Source: Lasioglossum baleicum (Eukaryota > Arthropoda > Insecta > Hymenoptera > Halictidae). From it: DNA of 64,000 nucleotides. A model generated the notes under the pieces. It was not told where the DNA came from. It worked only from the letters and a program-made list of their open reading frames with translations, and did no database searches. A program made the translations under genes and the position numbers. Location of the stretch: the NCBI RefSeq assembly GCF_051020765.1, contig NC_134933.1:13303461-13367460 (forward strand). The letters run 5' to 3'. Of this stretch, positions 1 to 11,263 are shown in pieces (within the stretch, counting starts at the first letter, position 1; each line of letters opens with the position of its first letter).

Positions 1-3000
1 AGTTTGAGGGTCCCCAAAATTTGTATCGCTTGGGGCTTCCACTAAACTGCTCCGATTTCGGGAATAAAAATTTGTTTGATTTGGTCCTTTCGTCGACGCG
101 ACTAGATTTAGTCGTTATCACCGGTTCTAATGGTAGTCTCGAACAGCGTGCCTGTCAACGCGCAATTTTCTCTCGGTGCACCTGGAAACACCGACCGAAC
201 AAACATTCCTCGCCGAACAAAGTCGAGATACGAAACATTGAAATTCGAAACTCTACGATCATTCTAAAGGAACGATCCCCGTGATATCTAGCACCAGTTA
301 ATTATCCGCCTTTTCCGATCGATCCGAAAAACTAGATCCACCGATCTCAGTGCGAGCGACACAGTCTACATTTGCAAACTATCACCGATGACCTTCGTGA
401 TCTAACGGAGCGTAGGTTGCACAGTTAGGTGCCCATCGGATTCCAACGATTCATGATCCGATCATCAATAGCTCGTGCGCCCTTTAACACGTCGGATATG
501 TTATCAACATATACCGCGCGACCGCCGGAGCACAAAAGGTCGGCTTTGGTCTTGCCAAATTTCGAACTTCCGGGGTCCGGAAGCTCCGCACACCGAGCTA
601 AACCGGTATCATGTCGAAACTTCAGCCACACTGTTTTATACACACATACGTACGAGCACATAGCTACCGATAATACGTTAACAATCGCTTCTCGGAACAA
701 TGCAGTGCTTTCTAGAATTGAATGATAGCTGCCGTCCATAAATCACTAGACACCTGTACTCAAGAAACTGTCAATTTCTTATCTTCGTGTGAAACAGTAA
801 CCATGATGCACTAGTTTATTATTCAGAACAAACTATTATTAATAAATTCATGGTTACACGGTTCTTTCTGCACTGGACTCCTCTGGATAGAGTTAAGAAA
901 TTGGATCTTTCACGTAGAAAGGATATAAAATAACATTGAAGAGAATTAATTCGAGGGAGAATTATTAAACCCGGAAATTGAAAACGAATATTATCGGAGG
1001 AATCTTTTCAATTTTTAAAACATCCGCCATCGGATAATGAGGAAATATTCAAGAACGCGTAATATAATTTACGTTCTCTGCACAGTTTTTAAAAAAGAAT
1101 ATTAATTTAGATTCTGCTGCGCGTAATACGGGTAGGCTGTGATTTATGAACGAGAGTGTACGTGAATCTGATAAAACGTAAAGTCACGTGCGAATTCGTA
1201 GACACAGCTGTTTACAAAGGCAGCTCAGATTTCTGCAAGCCGACGACGACGAGCATTCGCGACGTCCACGAGCGGCCGACAGAACCGCTTACATCGAACG
1301 CAACGGAACATCGTAATTAAATACTACTCGGGGTTCTAAGAAGAGGCAACACACGGCAGAAAAAATGTAATCTACATGCTACAGGAATCGCCGATAAGAT
1401 TGTCTTGCAACCGGGAGAACGGCGGCCTCGCGGAAGCCTTATCAAATTCCGCCGTGCGCGTAAGTCAAAAATCGTGAAATAAAATACGGGCCGGGCTGGG
1501 GATCTACTTAGGATCGAGTGAAATTCACGGCGAGATCCCCGGTGTCCGGATATTTAAATTTTCTCGAAAGGAACCATTTGTTTAGCTCTGACACGATCGC
1601 GCTCGTTCATCTTGAAAAATTGCCCCGGCTCTTCGGCGAAAATCCAGAGGAGAATCTGCGCGTTCCTCGGCCCAGGAACCCCGCGCCGAATCATTTTATT
1701 CTCTCCACACGTTGGAATGACTTGTTGCTGTGGCCGTGCTTCGGATCGCATGAAACATTCAATTCATTTTTAATCCTTAGCACTCGAATGGCGACTCTGA
1801 GAGAGGCGCCACTAAAAATTGCTGTACCATTATTCAAAATATCGTTTAGATTATGAAATATGTCGGCATCTAATCAATTACTAAACATTTAGGTATTGGT
1901 ATGAGGTATTATACCAATTTCGTATCCATAAAATGAACAAAATCATAGGCAATGGAAATATTATAGATTGGAAGAAATGTTTAATTTTCCAGTTAAAATA
2001 GCTCTGAGTGCCAAGGGGTAAACGTCAACGGTTGTTGTTCTCGCTGAACGGAAATCACGGATCGCGCGAGCCTCTTCAAACCAAACCAGTACAATGTAAC
2101 CCGATAATCAGACTCGCGATAAAACGTAAACGTCATCGTGCACGGCCGTCTTATCCGCTTTAATTCGTAGTCGTTCGTCCCGTAGGGGAAAAATCCAAGC
2201 CGCATTCCCACGTCCGTCGCACCGGCGTCGACGGTCAGTCTCATCTCGCTCGTATTCTCGCCGACAAACTGTCGAAACGCTTCCGAACCTATCCGTTTTA
2301 TCCGATACGCTCGACGCTATCTACGCGACGACGGTTCTAACACAACCGTTCCCGCTGACCAAACGTTTTTCGGCCTACACGAATGGATATCGTGCGACTT
2401 GCCACGCAGGTAGAGAAACAGCCAAGTACCGATTACAAATTATTCTCGCACCGCCCAGAAACACACGGTAAAACTATTTGTCCACCTAACGCCTATGATA
2501 ATCCGCCGAGCTCCAACAATCTCAAAACTGTACTTTTTTTCTTCTTTGTCTAAGTGTACTTACATCGCTTTTCTTTTCGCTCGCGAGTACGCTGACCGGC
2601 CCCTTTAACATTCGAACAAAGAACCAGCTCGAGAAGATGCGTTTGACCTAAGCGATTAATTTGAATCGCTCGACGACATGCGTGTTTAACACCGCGGTGG
2701 CGTGTACGTACACACAATTCTACGTTTACACGATACGTACATACACACACACGCGCGCACACGTTTTCTTGTACACCGTCCAGCCTGTCCGACGCATCAA
2801 GCTCAACCTCGAACAGTCGACCAGCGTTGTTTGAAGCTGAGTCTTGTACATCTCCGTTTCTCGATCTATCCGGATGATAAGTTTGATAACGATGATAAGA
2901 GGGGAAACACGTTGGGTGGCCAACCCGATTTTTATTCTACGCTCTTTGTCTGTTTTGTATTACCCGTTTCTTAAAATAATCGTAAGACTCTGAGTGATTG

Positions 3001-3901
3001 ATTGGTTCACGCTAGTTTGGTCTCGATTAAAGTTTTCCCTTTCAGCGATTCCGTGTTAGCGTATGGAACAACGTCTCCTTCGTTCTTCCCGTTATTTTTT
3101 TTTTCGAAAATCGCTGCACCGGAAGTGTTCGACAAGTCTATGAATCTCAACACCGAACTTGCTCGACTGATAAATAGACGAGTAATAATAACATCCAGCG
3201 AGTAGACAGATAAAACGCGTTCGAATTTGACAAAATTTGGTCTTCCGCCGAATCTGTCGGTCACGATGATAACCATTTCTCCATTGTCTTATAGTTCCAC
3301 AGGTGTAGAAGCGTTGTCGTTCAAACTTTCTTCGTTCGACGTCTTCGAAGTTACTTCCGATCTGTTGGTCATTGTGCCACGACCAATTAGTCCCTGTCTC
3401 GCAGAATTAAGCTAAACGAACTTGGTATTGTTTCATTCCCGGTCTACTTGGACCGATGTTCAACTAAACGTTGAATTGTTCGCGTGCGGGACGAATCTAG
3501 CAACTCGAACAAGGCTCTCCGCCGTGTTAACGGCGAGCACCGACAGCGAAACTGTTGCCGGGTCCGTTCGCGGGGAAGGAGGAGACGAGTAAAGAATGTT
3601 TCGAAAGAGGAATGCGTGACATTGTCGCTCTAGTAGCCCGATGAATCAGAATAATACTCGTACGTGTACAATGGTCACGGGAAGTTCATCTACTCTTTAC
3701 TCTACCGGTTGCAATCAGTCCTGAAAGGAGAATCTTCGGAAAGCCGCCGTCTATTCCATCGACGACGCAGGACCTTGAGAAGGGTGTCGTTTTTTTCAAA
3801 TCTGGAACTGGACGTCGCCGATCTTGTCGAGAAGACACCAACTATACCGAACAACCGACTCGTTCAGCTAAATCAGACCAAAGAGGAACGAGGAACTCTA
3901 T
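1..3901. other. Non-coding stretch left of the KCTD gene
   Basis: I see no supportable gene here. Short open frames occur on both strands, the longest being a minus-strand frame at 425-739, but none resembles a known protein or has convincing splice context. A short CA/CG-rich alternating tract lies near 2735-2765. Part of the right end is probably the 3' UTR of the minus-strand KCTD-like gene, but no transcript end can be fixed. Confidence 0.5.
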
Positions 3902-4642
3902 TTAATCACGGACGAAGACGAACACGTTGTAATGATTCCAACGATTCTCCTCGGCGTCCGTGCCAGGCTTCGGTTGTTCCGAATTGCCGCCAGCCGTGCC
4001 GGAACCGCAGCTACCGACCAGCTTGAATCCTTGCTCCTGAAGCATGTCGAAAGCCTGCTCGATAGAACTGTGCTTCAGGAAGAATCTGGACGTGTAACGA
4101 TCCGAAGTCTCGTGGTCGGGATCACGGCTCTCGTTCAACGTCTCTCCGAACACGTCCCTACAGAGCGTGACGCGGCCGCACACAAGAATTCTCGACAGCT
4201 TCCTGAACTTGACATCCGCCAGACCTTCGCGGCCGAACGCGAAACTGCCGCGGTAGCCGACGGTGATGCACCCGGTCAGTCTTTTGCCCGTCGTGCTAGA
4301 AAACTTGTTCTCCTGGATAGCACGTTCCAGCCCGGGCAAACCGTAATAGTTCGCCTCCTGCTTCAATCTCTCCTTCTCTCGGAATCCTTCGGGAAGAACC
4401 AACGCCTGATTGCGCAGGAAATCGAGAACGTAACGGAAGAGCACCCCATCCCGGTCCAGGAAATATCTTCCCTTGGCGTCCTTCTCAACCGGCACTTTTC
4501 CAGAAAACAAAGCGGCGAGATGAGAGTTACTCTCCCGGGTGAGGGTGGTCAACGCGGTGGTGTAAAATATACCGCCCACGTTCAGTTCCACCACGCCTGG
4601 CACGGCTTCCTGTTGCTGATCCGACTGCTGTTGATCCACCAT
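3902..4642 (-). CDS. Ktl: BTB/POZ protein of the KCTD8/12/16 family (KCTD12-like)
   Basis: This is an uninterrupted 246-residue frame. An N-terminal T1/BTB domain (about residues 15-110) starts with the family signature VELNVGG and runs through a YFLDRDGVLFRYVLDFLR core to a KQEANYYGL helix. The C-terminal half (about 122-246), from ITVGYRGSFAFGREG to the ending YNVFVFVRD, matches the H1 homology domain of KCTD8, 12 and 16. In vertebrates these proteins are auxiliary subunits of GABA-B receptors: the BTB domain binds the receptor tail and the H1 domain modulates G-protein signalling. That role is inferred here from family membership. The start codon follows directly upstream of the BTB domain and leaves a short Gln-rich leader (QQQSDQQQ). 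The long plus-strand frame over the same bases is an antisense shadow. The symbol refers to the Drosophila KCTD12-like gene. Confidence 0.93.
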   Translation of the reverse strand: MVDQQQSDQQQEAVPGVVELNVGGIFYTTALTTLTRESNSHLAALFSGKVPVEKDAKGRYFLDRDGVLFRYVLDFLRNQALVLPEGFREKERLKQEANYYGLPGLERAIQENKFSSTTGKRLTGCITVGYRGSFAFGREGLADVKFRKLSRILVCGRVTLCRDVFGETLNESRDPDHETSDRYTSRFFLKHSSIEQAFDMLQEQGFKLVGSCGSGTAGGNSEQPKPGTDAEENRWNHYNVFVFVRD

Positions 4643-4754
4643 GCTTCTGGCTGTATTTCGGTTCTGGACTCAACGACAAGCGTGTGCGAGTCGACTAGAA
4701 CAAAGCGTAGTCCTCGGATTGATTGCGAGGCTGGGAGACAGACAGACAGAGCAG

Positions 4755-4786
<32 letters not shown>

Positions 4787-6516
4787 ATAAGAGAAAGGGG
4801 AAAGACAACAATCGTGCGGCCACTCTCTGTTTATTCTCGCTGGCGCGACGAATGGATCGGCTGCTTCACCCCGACGAAGGTAACACTTCCGAAAACACAG
4901 AGCACACGATACGGCGGTGACAGAGCCGGAGGGTCGCGTGAACAATGAGAATGGGTATGCACGGGTCGGTGACCGAGAACAGCTGAGGGTTGCGACGAGG
5001 TGGTTGGACACCAAGGATGGATCTGACCCCGAAAGCGTGCTCTCTCGGGTCCAGGAACGAGAAAGACTGACGACGAGAGACTGCGCCTACGGTCGGTCGA
5101 GGAAGGCCGAGCTTAGCTCGGCTTCGTCGCTGCGCTTCCTCTCCTAGGCACTTCGCGCGCGCGGCAGGACGCACCACTCGTGTGTATGTTGCGAGGGTTG
5201 ATACGCTGGCGCAGAAGGCGCACCGAGAACGCGCGCCGATCCTCGAACCAGAAGCAACCAGAGGAAACGCGCGCACACCAACCCCATCGTCATTCGATCA
5301 CCGCACGCGGAGACCCGTCCGCGTGCTCGCCACTACGAATCTCTCTCTTTCCCGGTCACGTTAATTGATTACTCCTAAATTCCATCGGCTGATCTCTTTG
5401 AGACCACGCTCCACTGGCTACCCATCGAATTCGCCCCAACAACGCTTCCCCGAATCGAAACCCGCCCCGACAAAGAAAGGGTTCCACCACTCTGATCCGA
5501 TTACCCCTCGGAGTGTTACGTGCACTTCCTATCTTGCCACGCAACTGCACATTGTTTTCACGGCCTCCGCTAATTGACACTGCCACGTTTAGCCCTGTTG
5601 CTTCCAACCTTCGCCCTCGGCGCAATAACGAATCATCCGGCCGCACGTACCTTCTAATTTATCATTTAATAGACGCAAATAATTTGCCGATACTCTTTCA
5701 TTTTTATTCTGTATGTACATATAGGGTGATTGAATTTCATTTATTACACTTTTCAGAATATATTTAGGTATTGAAAAGCCTGCGACTGTCGCGGGCTAGT
5801 CGCTTAAGGGGATAAGGCCAGTAGCCAGACGTCGTAAGCGTTGTTAATAATACATTATTTTCGAAATGTTTTATACGATAACTCGAAGTTGTATATTGGA
5901 AATGATGTAATAGTCTCTTATCTTCGAGCAACTTATTTTCAAGAAAGCTAGCCACTGGGTAGTTTAATATTCAATCGAATCTTTCCATATTGTTTCCGAA
6001 CCGTTCGAATGTCAGAAATAGAAATACATGATTCGCATTTGCCATGACGATCGAACGTAATTTTCGATTAATATACGATAAAGCAGATCGGTGTGTCTGT
6101 GCAATATAATTGTCGGAGCGTAAGTATGCGTCACCCTGCCGCCTACCCCTACCATACGATCAGCTGGTTTCACGAACGGCCGAAGCAGCGCGCCGATCAG
6201 TCAAACTTTGTTCGTGAATTGGATGGCATGCGATGGCTGCTGTTAACATCGTGAAATTGTTGCGACCGTTTTTCATTGCGTATCACGACCCAGTACGTTG
6301 TACCATTACCTTTGGGCTAGAAGGGATACGGTCGCGAGACAGGGACCAATGTCAATGATTAATCATCGCGGTGTGTCCCCACAGATCAACGCATGTGAAC
6401 AACTCAGCCTCTCATCGTCCGTCGGAAACTGGGACGGTAATTCCGCGGGATAAATCATTCTTCCAGTAACAATTTGGGTCCATTCAAGTGTCGTTCCGAA
6501 ACGGGAGTTCTACGAA
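4643..6516. other. Spacer between the KCTD-like gene and Trpml
   Basis: This is the divergent upstream region of the minus-strand KCTD-like gene and the plus-strand Trpml gene. It contains a GA microsatellite at about 4754-4787 and GC-richer sequence to about 5350, which probably includes the 5' UTR and promoter of the KCTD-like gene. The rest is AT-rich. No additional coding sequence is recognisable. Confidence 0.5.
4754..4787. repeat. GA microsatellite
   Basis: A run of GA dinucleotides with one AAAG interruption lies about 110 bp upstream of the KCTD-like start codon, probably in its 5' UTR or promoter, where it would read as CT repeats on the transcribed strand. Confidence 0.8.
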
Positions 6517-9493
6517 ATGACAGAGCCGCGCAAACGAAATTTACGGGAAGAGTCCAAAGGGAATATCCTCAGGAACCATTCGTGGAGCAATGGACCTGAC
6601 AGCGAGGATGAATTGGACGGTGAAAATGAACTGCTCGACGAGAACGTACCTAGTCCAAGGTTCGTAATTTCATTACGCTGCCTGTTTCTGTGTCTCTTCG
6701 TGATCGGAGTCGGAGTGCTCGATGAAATCATCGTTTCTCGCCTTAATCTCTGCGCGATCGTTAATCAATAATGGGCGTTTATGTGACTTTTCATTTCTTC
6801 TGGTTCCCATCACTAGTTTCTCTTTGTCGTTTAGAGATACACTCCCGCTCATAAGTCTTAGGACACCTCTGGTTTTTAGTGAAACTCTGGTATTTCGTAT
6901 AGATTATGAACCTTTAACTCTGTATTAACTACATAGTATAAATATAATAATAACGATCCAAAACACATGTCAAAAATATGTAAAAACTATTTGGATCAAC
7001 TTTAATGTAATTATGGGATGAACTGAATAGACAGGTACGAAACTTTTACCCTACTTCGAAAACACATTTATGGAATATTTTGGAACAAGAATGGAATAAT
7101 ATAACAACAAACAATATGGAAAAATTGATCACGTGGATGCGAAGAATAGTAGAAACTGTAATAAGGAAACATGGCGGATTCTTCGATGAAAAGAAAATAT
7201 AAATATTATTTTACTTCTTGGTAAGATTTTTTATATATGAGTGCAGCATCCTTTCTTTGACACGTAAACCTTTAAATAAGGAAAAATTTATTCGCATCCT
7301 TCAACGATTATTTCATTCTTACAGAGTTCAATACAAATATGATCACTGTCCTAAGACTTATGAACAAGAGTGTATACTAGTTATCCTAGAAAATTATTTA
7401 TTATCTACTGGGACAGCTTGTGCTCCGTGAACTTGCTTAAAATTAGTATTCCTTTTGTATAAAATTGCTGTGGCAAACGAGGTATATGGTATTCTTAATT
7501 CTTCTGACATAACAGATACAGAGAGCATTCGTAAAGCATTTGTTACTTCTCGTAAAAAGAACTGTTGTCGTTATTGGTTTTAGTCGGCAACCCCTCTATA
7601 CAGAAATATAAGAGCAAAATTTTTCTAATTTATATTGAAATATGTTTTGTGTTACAGTCACCATGGACCGATGATAAGAGATCCGTCAATTTGTAACATG
7701 ACGACATTTGGTGAAGAAAAGATGCGCAGAAAGTTAAAGTTCTTCTTCATGAACCCTATCGAAAAGTGGCAAGCGAAACGCCGTTTCCCATACAAATTTA
7801 TTGTCCAAGTGGTGAAGATCGTATTGGTCACCATACAGCTGTGTTTATTCGCCCATAGTAATTACATGCACGTGAATTATGCCTGGGATAATCGAATAGC
7901 TTTCTCGCATTTATTCCTTCGAGGATGGGATGCTATGCAAGAGGTAATGTATTATTATATATTTATTCTGCATAGTTACCATGTGCACAGAAGTTAAATA
8001 TATTTAAGGTTAATTATTTCTGCTTTCAGGTACCAGCTTATCCACCGGCAACAGGTCCATTCGCAATCTACAAACAAGAGGACTTCTATAGTACAATTAA
8101 TTATGCTTTAGACGGTTACTTTAATCTTAGCAATGCAATTGGATCATATTCATATACAGCAGAAGATAACTCACTAGTCCCAGCTGTTCTATGTCTATTT
8201 CATTACAAAGAAGGTATTATATTTGGTTTTAACGAAAGCTATGTATTTGACAAAGAAGTGGTAGAAACGTGCGTCAACGTAACTCATCAACTTTACAAGG
8301 AACACAGTACGTCGAAGCACCTATTGTCCCAGCAAAATATAACTGTAAATTTCTCAGCCCTCGTTAGAGCTCACTTACAATTCGATTTGAAAACAGTCAA
8401 TTTAAAAGCTGCCGGTCCGATGGCACCACCGGATTGTTACGAATTTAACATTAAAATTATTTTGGACAATCGTGATTTCGATGGGCAAATGTTGCTCTCG
8501 TTAGATACAGTACCAAAGAGATTGCAATGCAAAGGCGATACGCGATACATCACCGATAGCCGTATCGAGGCAGCTTTAAGGACAATACTCAATTTGCTAG
8601 TGATACTCATTTGTACTGTGTCTCTTGTTTTATGTTCAAGAGCTATATACAGAGCGCAACTGTTGAAATTCGAAACCATGAATTTCTTTAAGCAAACATA
8701 TGGCAAAGTATTGAGTCTCGAAGGGAGATTAGAATTTTTAAATTTATGGTATGTAATGATCATTGCAAACGATCTATTGATTATCATTGGCTCGGCTTTG
8801 AAGGAAGAGATCGAACGGAAACAGTTCAGCAGAGATAATTGGGACGTGTGTAGTATATTCCTAGGGACAGGTAATTTACTCGTTTGGTTCGGCGTGTTGC
8901 GTTACCTCGGTTTCTTTAAAACATATAACGTTGTTATTTTAACATTGAAAAAGGCTGCCCCAAAGGTGGCACGATTTTTGCTTTGCGCAATTCTTATTTA
9001 CGCTGGCTTTACGTTCGCTGGCTGGTTGATTTTAGGACCGTATCACATGAAATTTCGATCTCTCGCCACAACGTCTGAATGCTTATTTGCGCTTATAAAT
9101 GGCGACGACATGTTCGCCACATTTACCATAACAAAGTTCAAATCACCGATGCTGTGGTGGTACTCTAGGATCTATTTATACACGTTTATTTCATTGTACA
9201 TTTACGTGGTGTTAAGTTTATTCATTTCTGTGATAATGGATGCCTACGACACTATCAAGGTTTATTATCGGGACGGGTTTCCGAAAAACGATTTGCAAAC
9301 GTTCATAGCAGCGTGTACAGACGAAGCGTCTAGCGGTCTTTATAGGGACGACACCGAAAGAAATGATCTGACAGAGCTTCTCGATCGCTTTTGTTGTTGT
9401 CGGAAAAGGCCCTTTTACGGGTCGTTTTCAGGATCAAGCTCAGAACTTCCAAGAAAGTCGGAACAAACGTGCGGAGGAGCAATCTGTATATAG
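6517..9493 (+). CDS. Trpml: Mucolipin, endolysosomal TRPML cation channel
   Basis: Three coding exons, 6517-6659, 7658-7943 and 8030-9493, join in phase with GT-AG introns to give 630 residues. The N-terminus has an acidic, dileucine-containing stretch (DGENELLDEN). It is followed by MRRKLKFFFMNP and a basic KRRFPYK segment (residues 70-94), the part that binds PI(3,5)P2 in mammalian TRPML1. The first membrane segment is about residues 95-113. A long luminal domain with paired cysteines and N-glycosylation sequons comes next, then five more membrane segments. The pore filter is NGDDMF at residues 500-505, the mucolipin signature. The tail carries a CCC cluster at 598-600, like the palmitoylated cysteines of TRPML1. 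In animals the channel releases Ca2+ and other cations from late endosomes and lysosomes. The gene lies head-to-head with the KCTD-like gene, and intron 1 carries a Tc1-like remnant. Confidence 0.95.
6838..7374 (+). mobile_element. Degenerate, internally deleted Tc1-like transposon in Trpml intron 1
   Basis: The ends are inverted repeats: the left begins TACACTCCCGCTCATAAGTC at 6838 and the reverse complement of the right end begins TACACTCTTGTTCATAAGTC, both continuing TTAGGACA. TA dinucleotides bound both sides, as expected for Tc1/mariner. Inside, 7071-7202 encodes the C-terminal end of a Tc1-type transposase on the plus strand: WNILEQEWNNI, then MRRIVETVIRKHGGFF, then a stop. The catalytic DDE region is absent, so this copy cannot be autonomous. 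Confidence 0.8.
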
Positions 9494-11263
9494 TGCAATA
9501 CTGGACAATAATATATTAATTAAACGTTACGGCTCCACGGCAGATACTCGGTATTACCACGTCAATATTGTCGCCTAAAATATTTTTTACCAAATTATAC
9601 TGCATTTATTCGACTACTTCAACTACCTCTTTTTAGGTGCCATTTGCGTATTTTATTATATGTTTATTGCATAGCATAAATGTTTACGGCGCTATACTTC
9701 TGTTCAGTTTTATTTTACATCGTAAAATTGAATGTTTCATCAAAAATACTTTTACATTTAACATTTCGCATCTAGAATAACCAAGATTATAGGAATGTTA
9801 TTATAAATACAGTATGATTTGTTATTGGTGGACTGCGGATCTTTATGCGTTTACAAAGAAATTGATTGGGCAAAATATAAAACAGTAATAAATTAGAAAA
9901 TTTCAGGGACGAAATCAATTTTTATTTTATTCCTGTTTTCCACAATCGATGCGGAACATTTTTATTTTGCATAAAGACCCGCAGTCTAGTTATCGGGTAG
10001 AATTTGAAGGTATTTAATTGTTTCTGCCAAGAAGTTTACCATGAACATTTACATATATGTAAGCAAAATTGCAACTTGTCGAAATTAGAATGATTGATGT
10101 ATGATGTACAGTTTTATATACACAATCAACTGTATATAATATTAACTATTAATTTTTAACAAAACAATTAATTCAAGATGTCGTTCATTGTAAGTAGGAT
10201 TAATGTTTTTATTAGAAATCGAATAATACATGAATAATCTCAAGAAATAGCGAAATATTTGTGGCATATACATAATATATATATAATAATTTTGCTGTGT
10301 CATTTCATACGGTGCACATTGTACACAGCATCTTAGTATTTACATTTGATTTACGAGATCATGAATGCATTTTATTCGAGACAAACGAGCACAATGAAAA
10401 GAAAGTGTTATATCTAAAGAAATATATTTATAATATTTACAATGAAGTACAATAAAAATTGTAACATTTTTCTCAGCTACGATTTTATCTTTTCCCTTAT
10501 CAAATATACATATATTTACAACCGTTGTCTAAACTGTCTCAAAGTCAGTTGATAAACAATGAATCATACATCTGCAATGCACATGTGCATTCTCGAGTGC
10601 AACCATTCACACATACTTACACATGTAAATCAAATAATATAACCTAGCAGAAAAATATCGCTTGCAAACGATCGTATATATAAAAAATGATGGCGTGATT
10701 CTCTATTATAAGATAAGCATGGGAGAAAAATGTAATTTACTAAAATGTTAATGTAATGCTTATCGATGAATTTTTTATAACAAGGAAAATACAGCTACTT
10801 GCACGCTATCTTTTGTTAAGAAGGTGGAAAATGTGATCAGATTTTTCAGTAAACGTAAGATATACGCGTATATCGTTTCCTGTCATTTCGAATTTTCGAA
10901 TACATGTATATGTATTTACATATATCATTTACGATTTCAAAACTGATACATATTGGTTTCTTTGTTTGTGCAGAGTGCACTGACCCAAGAAGCGAAACAG
11001 AGGTATATAGTCGTAGTCACTGACCGTACCTACATACACACGATTCACTGTTTACATTCAGTTTTAAACTCCGAACTGTCAAGGTGAAGCGCGCCGTTAA
11101 CACTCCGTTGCTGAAGTCTCCGTGCACCGCGGACTGTCATCGATCGAGCGGAAATTCAACAATTTACATTCGAAGTTTTGATTAAGTCAAGTGCCTTGAA
11201 TCGATCGACACTGCGTGTCGTTATTATTTAGAAAAATAATTATCAAAGTTTGGTCGCGGGAAA
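9494..11263. other. Trpml 3' UTR and spacer before the Kelch gene
   Basis: This AT-rich stretch holds no recognisable gene. Its left part must contain the Trpml 3' UTR; AATAAA-type signals occur (for example near 9887), but no single one can be chosen. A hAT-like MITE sits at 9829-9988. The final 250 bp before 11264 is less AT-rich and probably holds the Kelch gene promoter and 5' UTR. Confidence 0.5.
9829..9988. mobile_element. hAT-like MITE with 8-bp target-site duplication
   Basis: A 160-bp element has inverted ends TGGACTGCGGATCTTTATGC (left) and, read inward from the right, TAGACTGCGGGTCTTTATGC. It is flanked by GTTATTGG (9821-9828) and GTTATCGG (9989-9996), an 8-bp duplication with one mismatch. 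Duplication length and the TAG/CAG-type terminus fit hAT elements. It has no coding capacity. Confidence 0.8.

Noticed and set aside
425..739. Minus-strand 104-codon frame ending KGARAIDDRIMNRWNPMGT
   Set aside because: The C-terminal half looks protein-like, but an overlapping plus-strand frame exists and I cannot name a family or splice structure.
3932..4948. 338-codon plus-strand open frame, the second longest in the window
   Set aside because: It is antisense to the clear KCTD-like coding sequence over most of its length and then runs into the GA repeat; no domain is visible.
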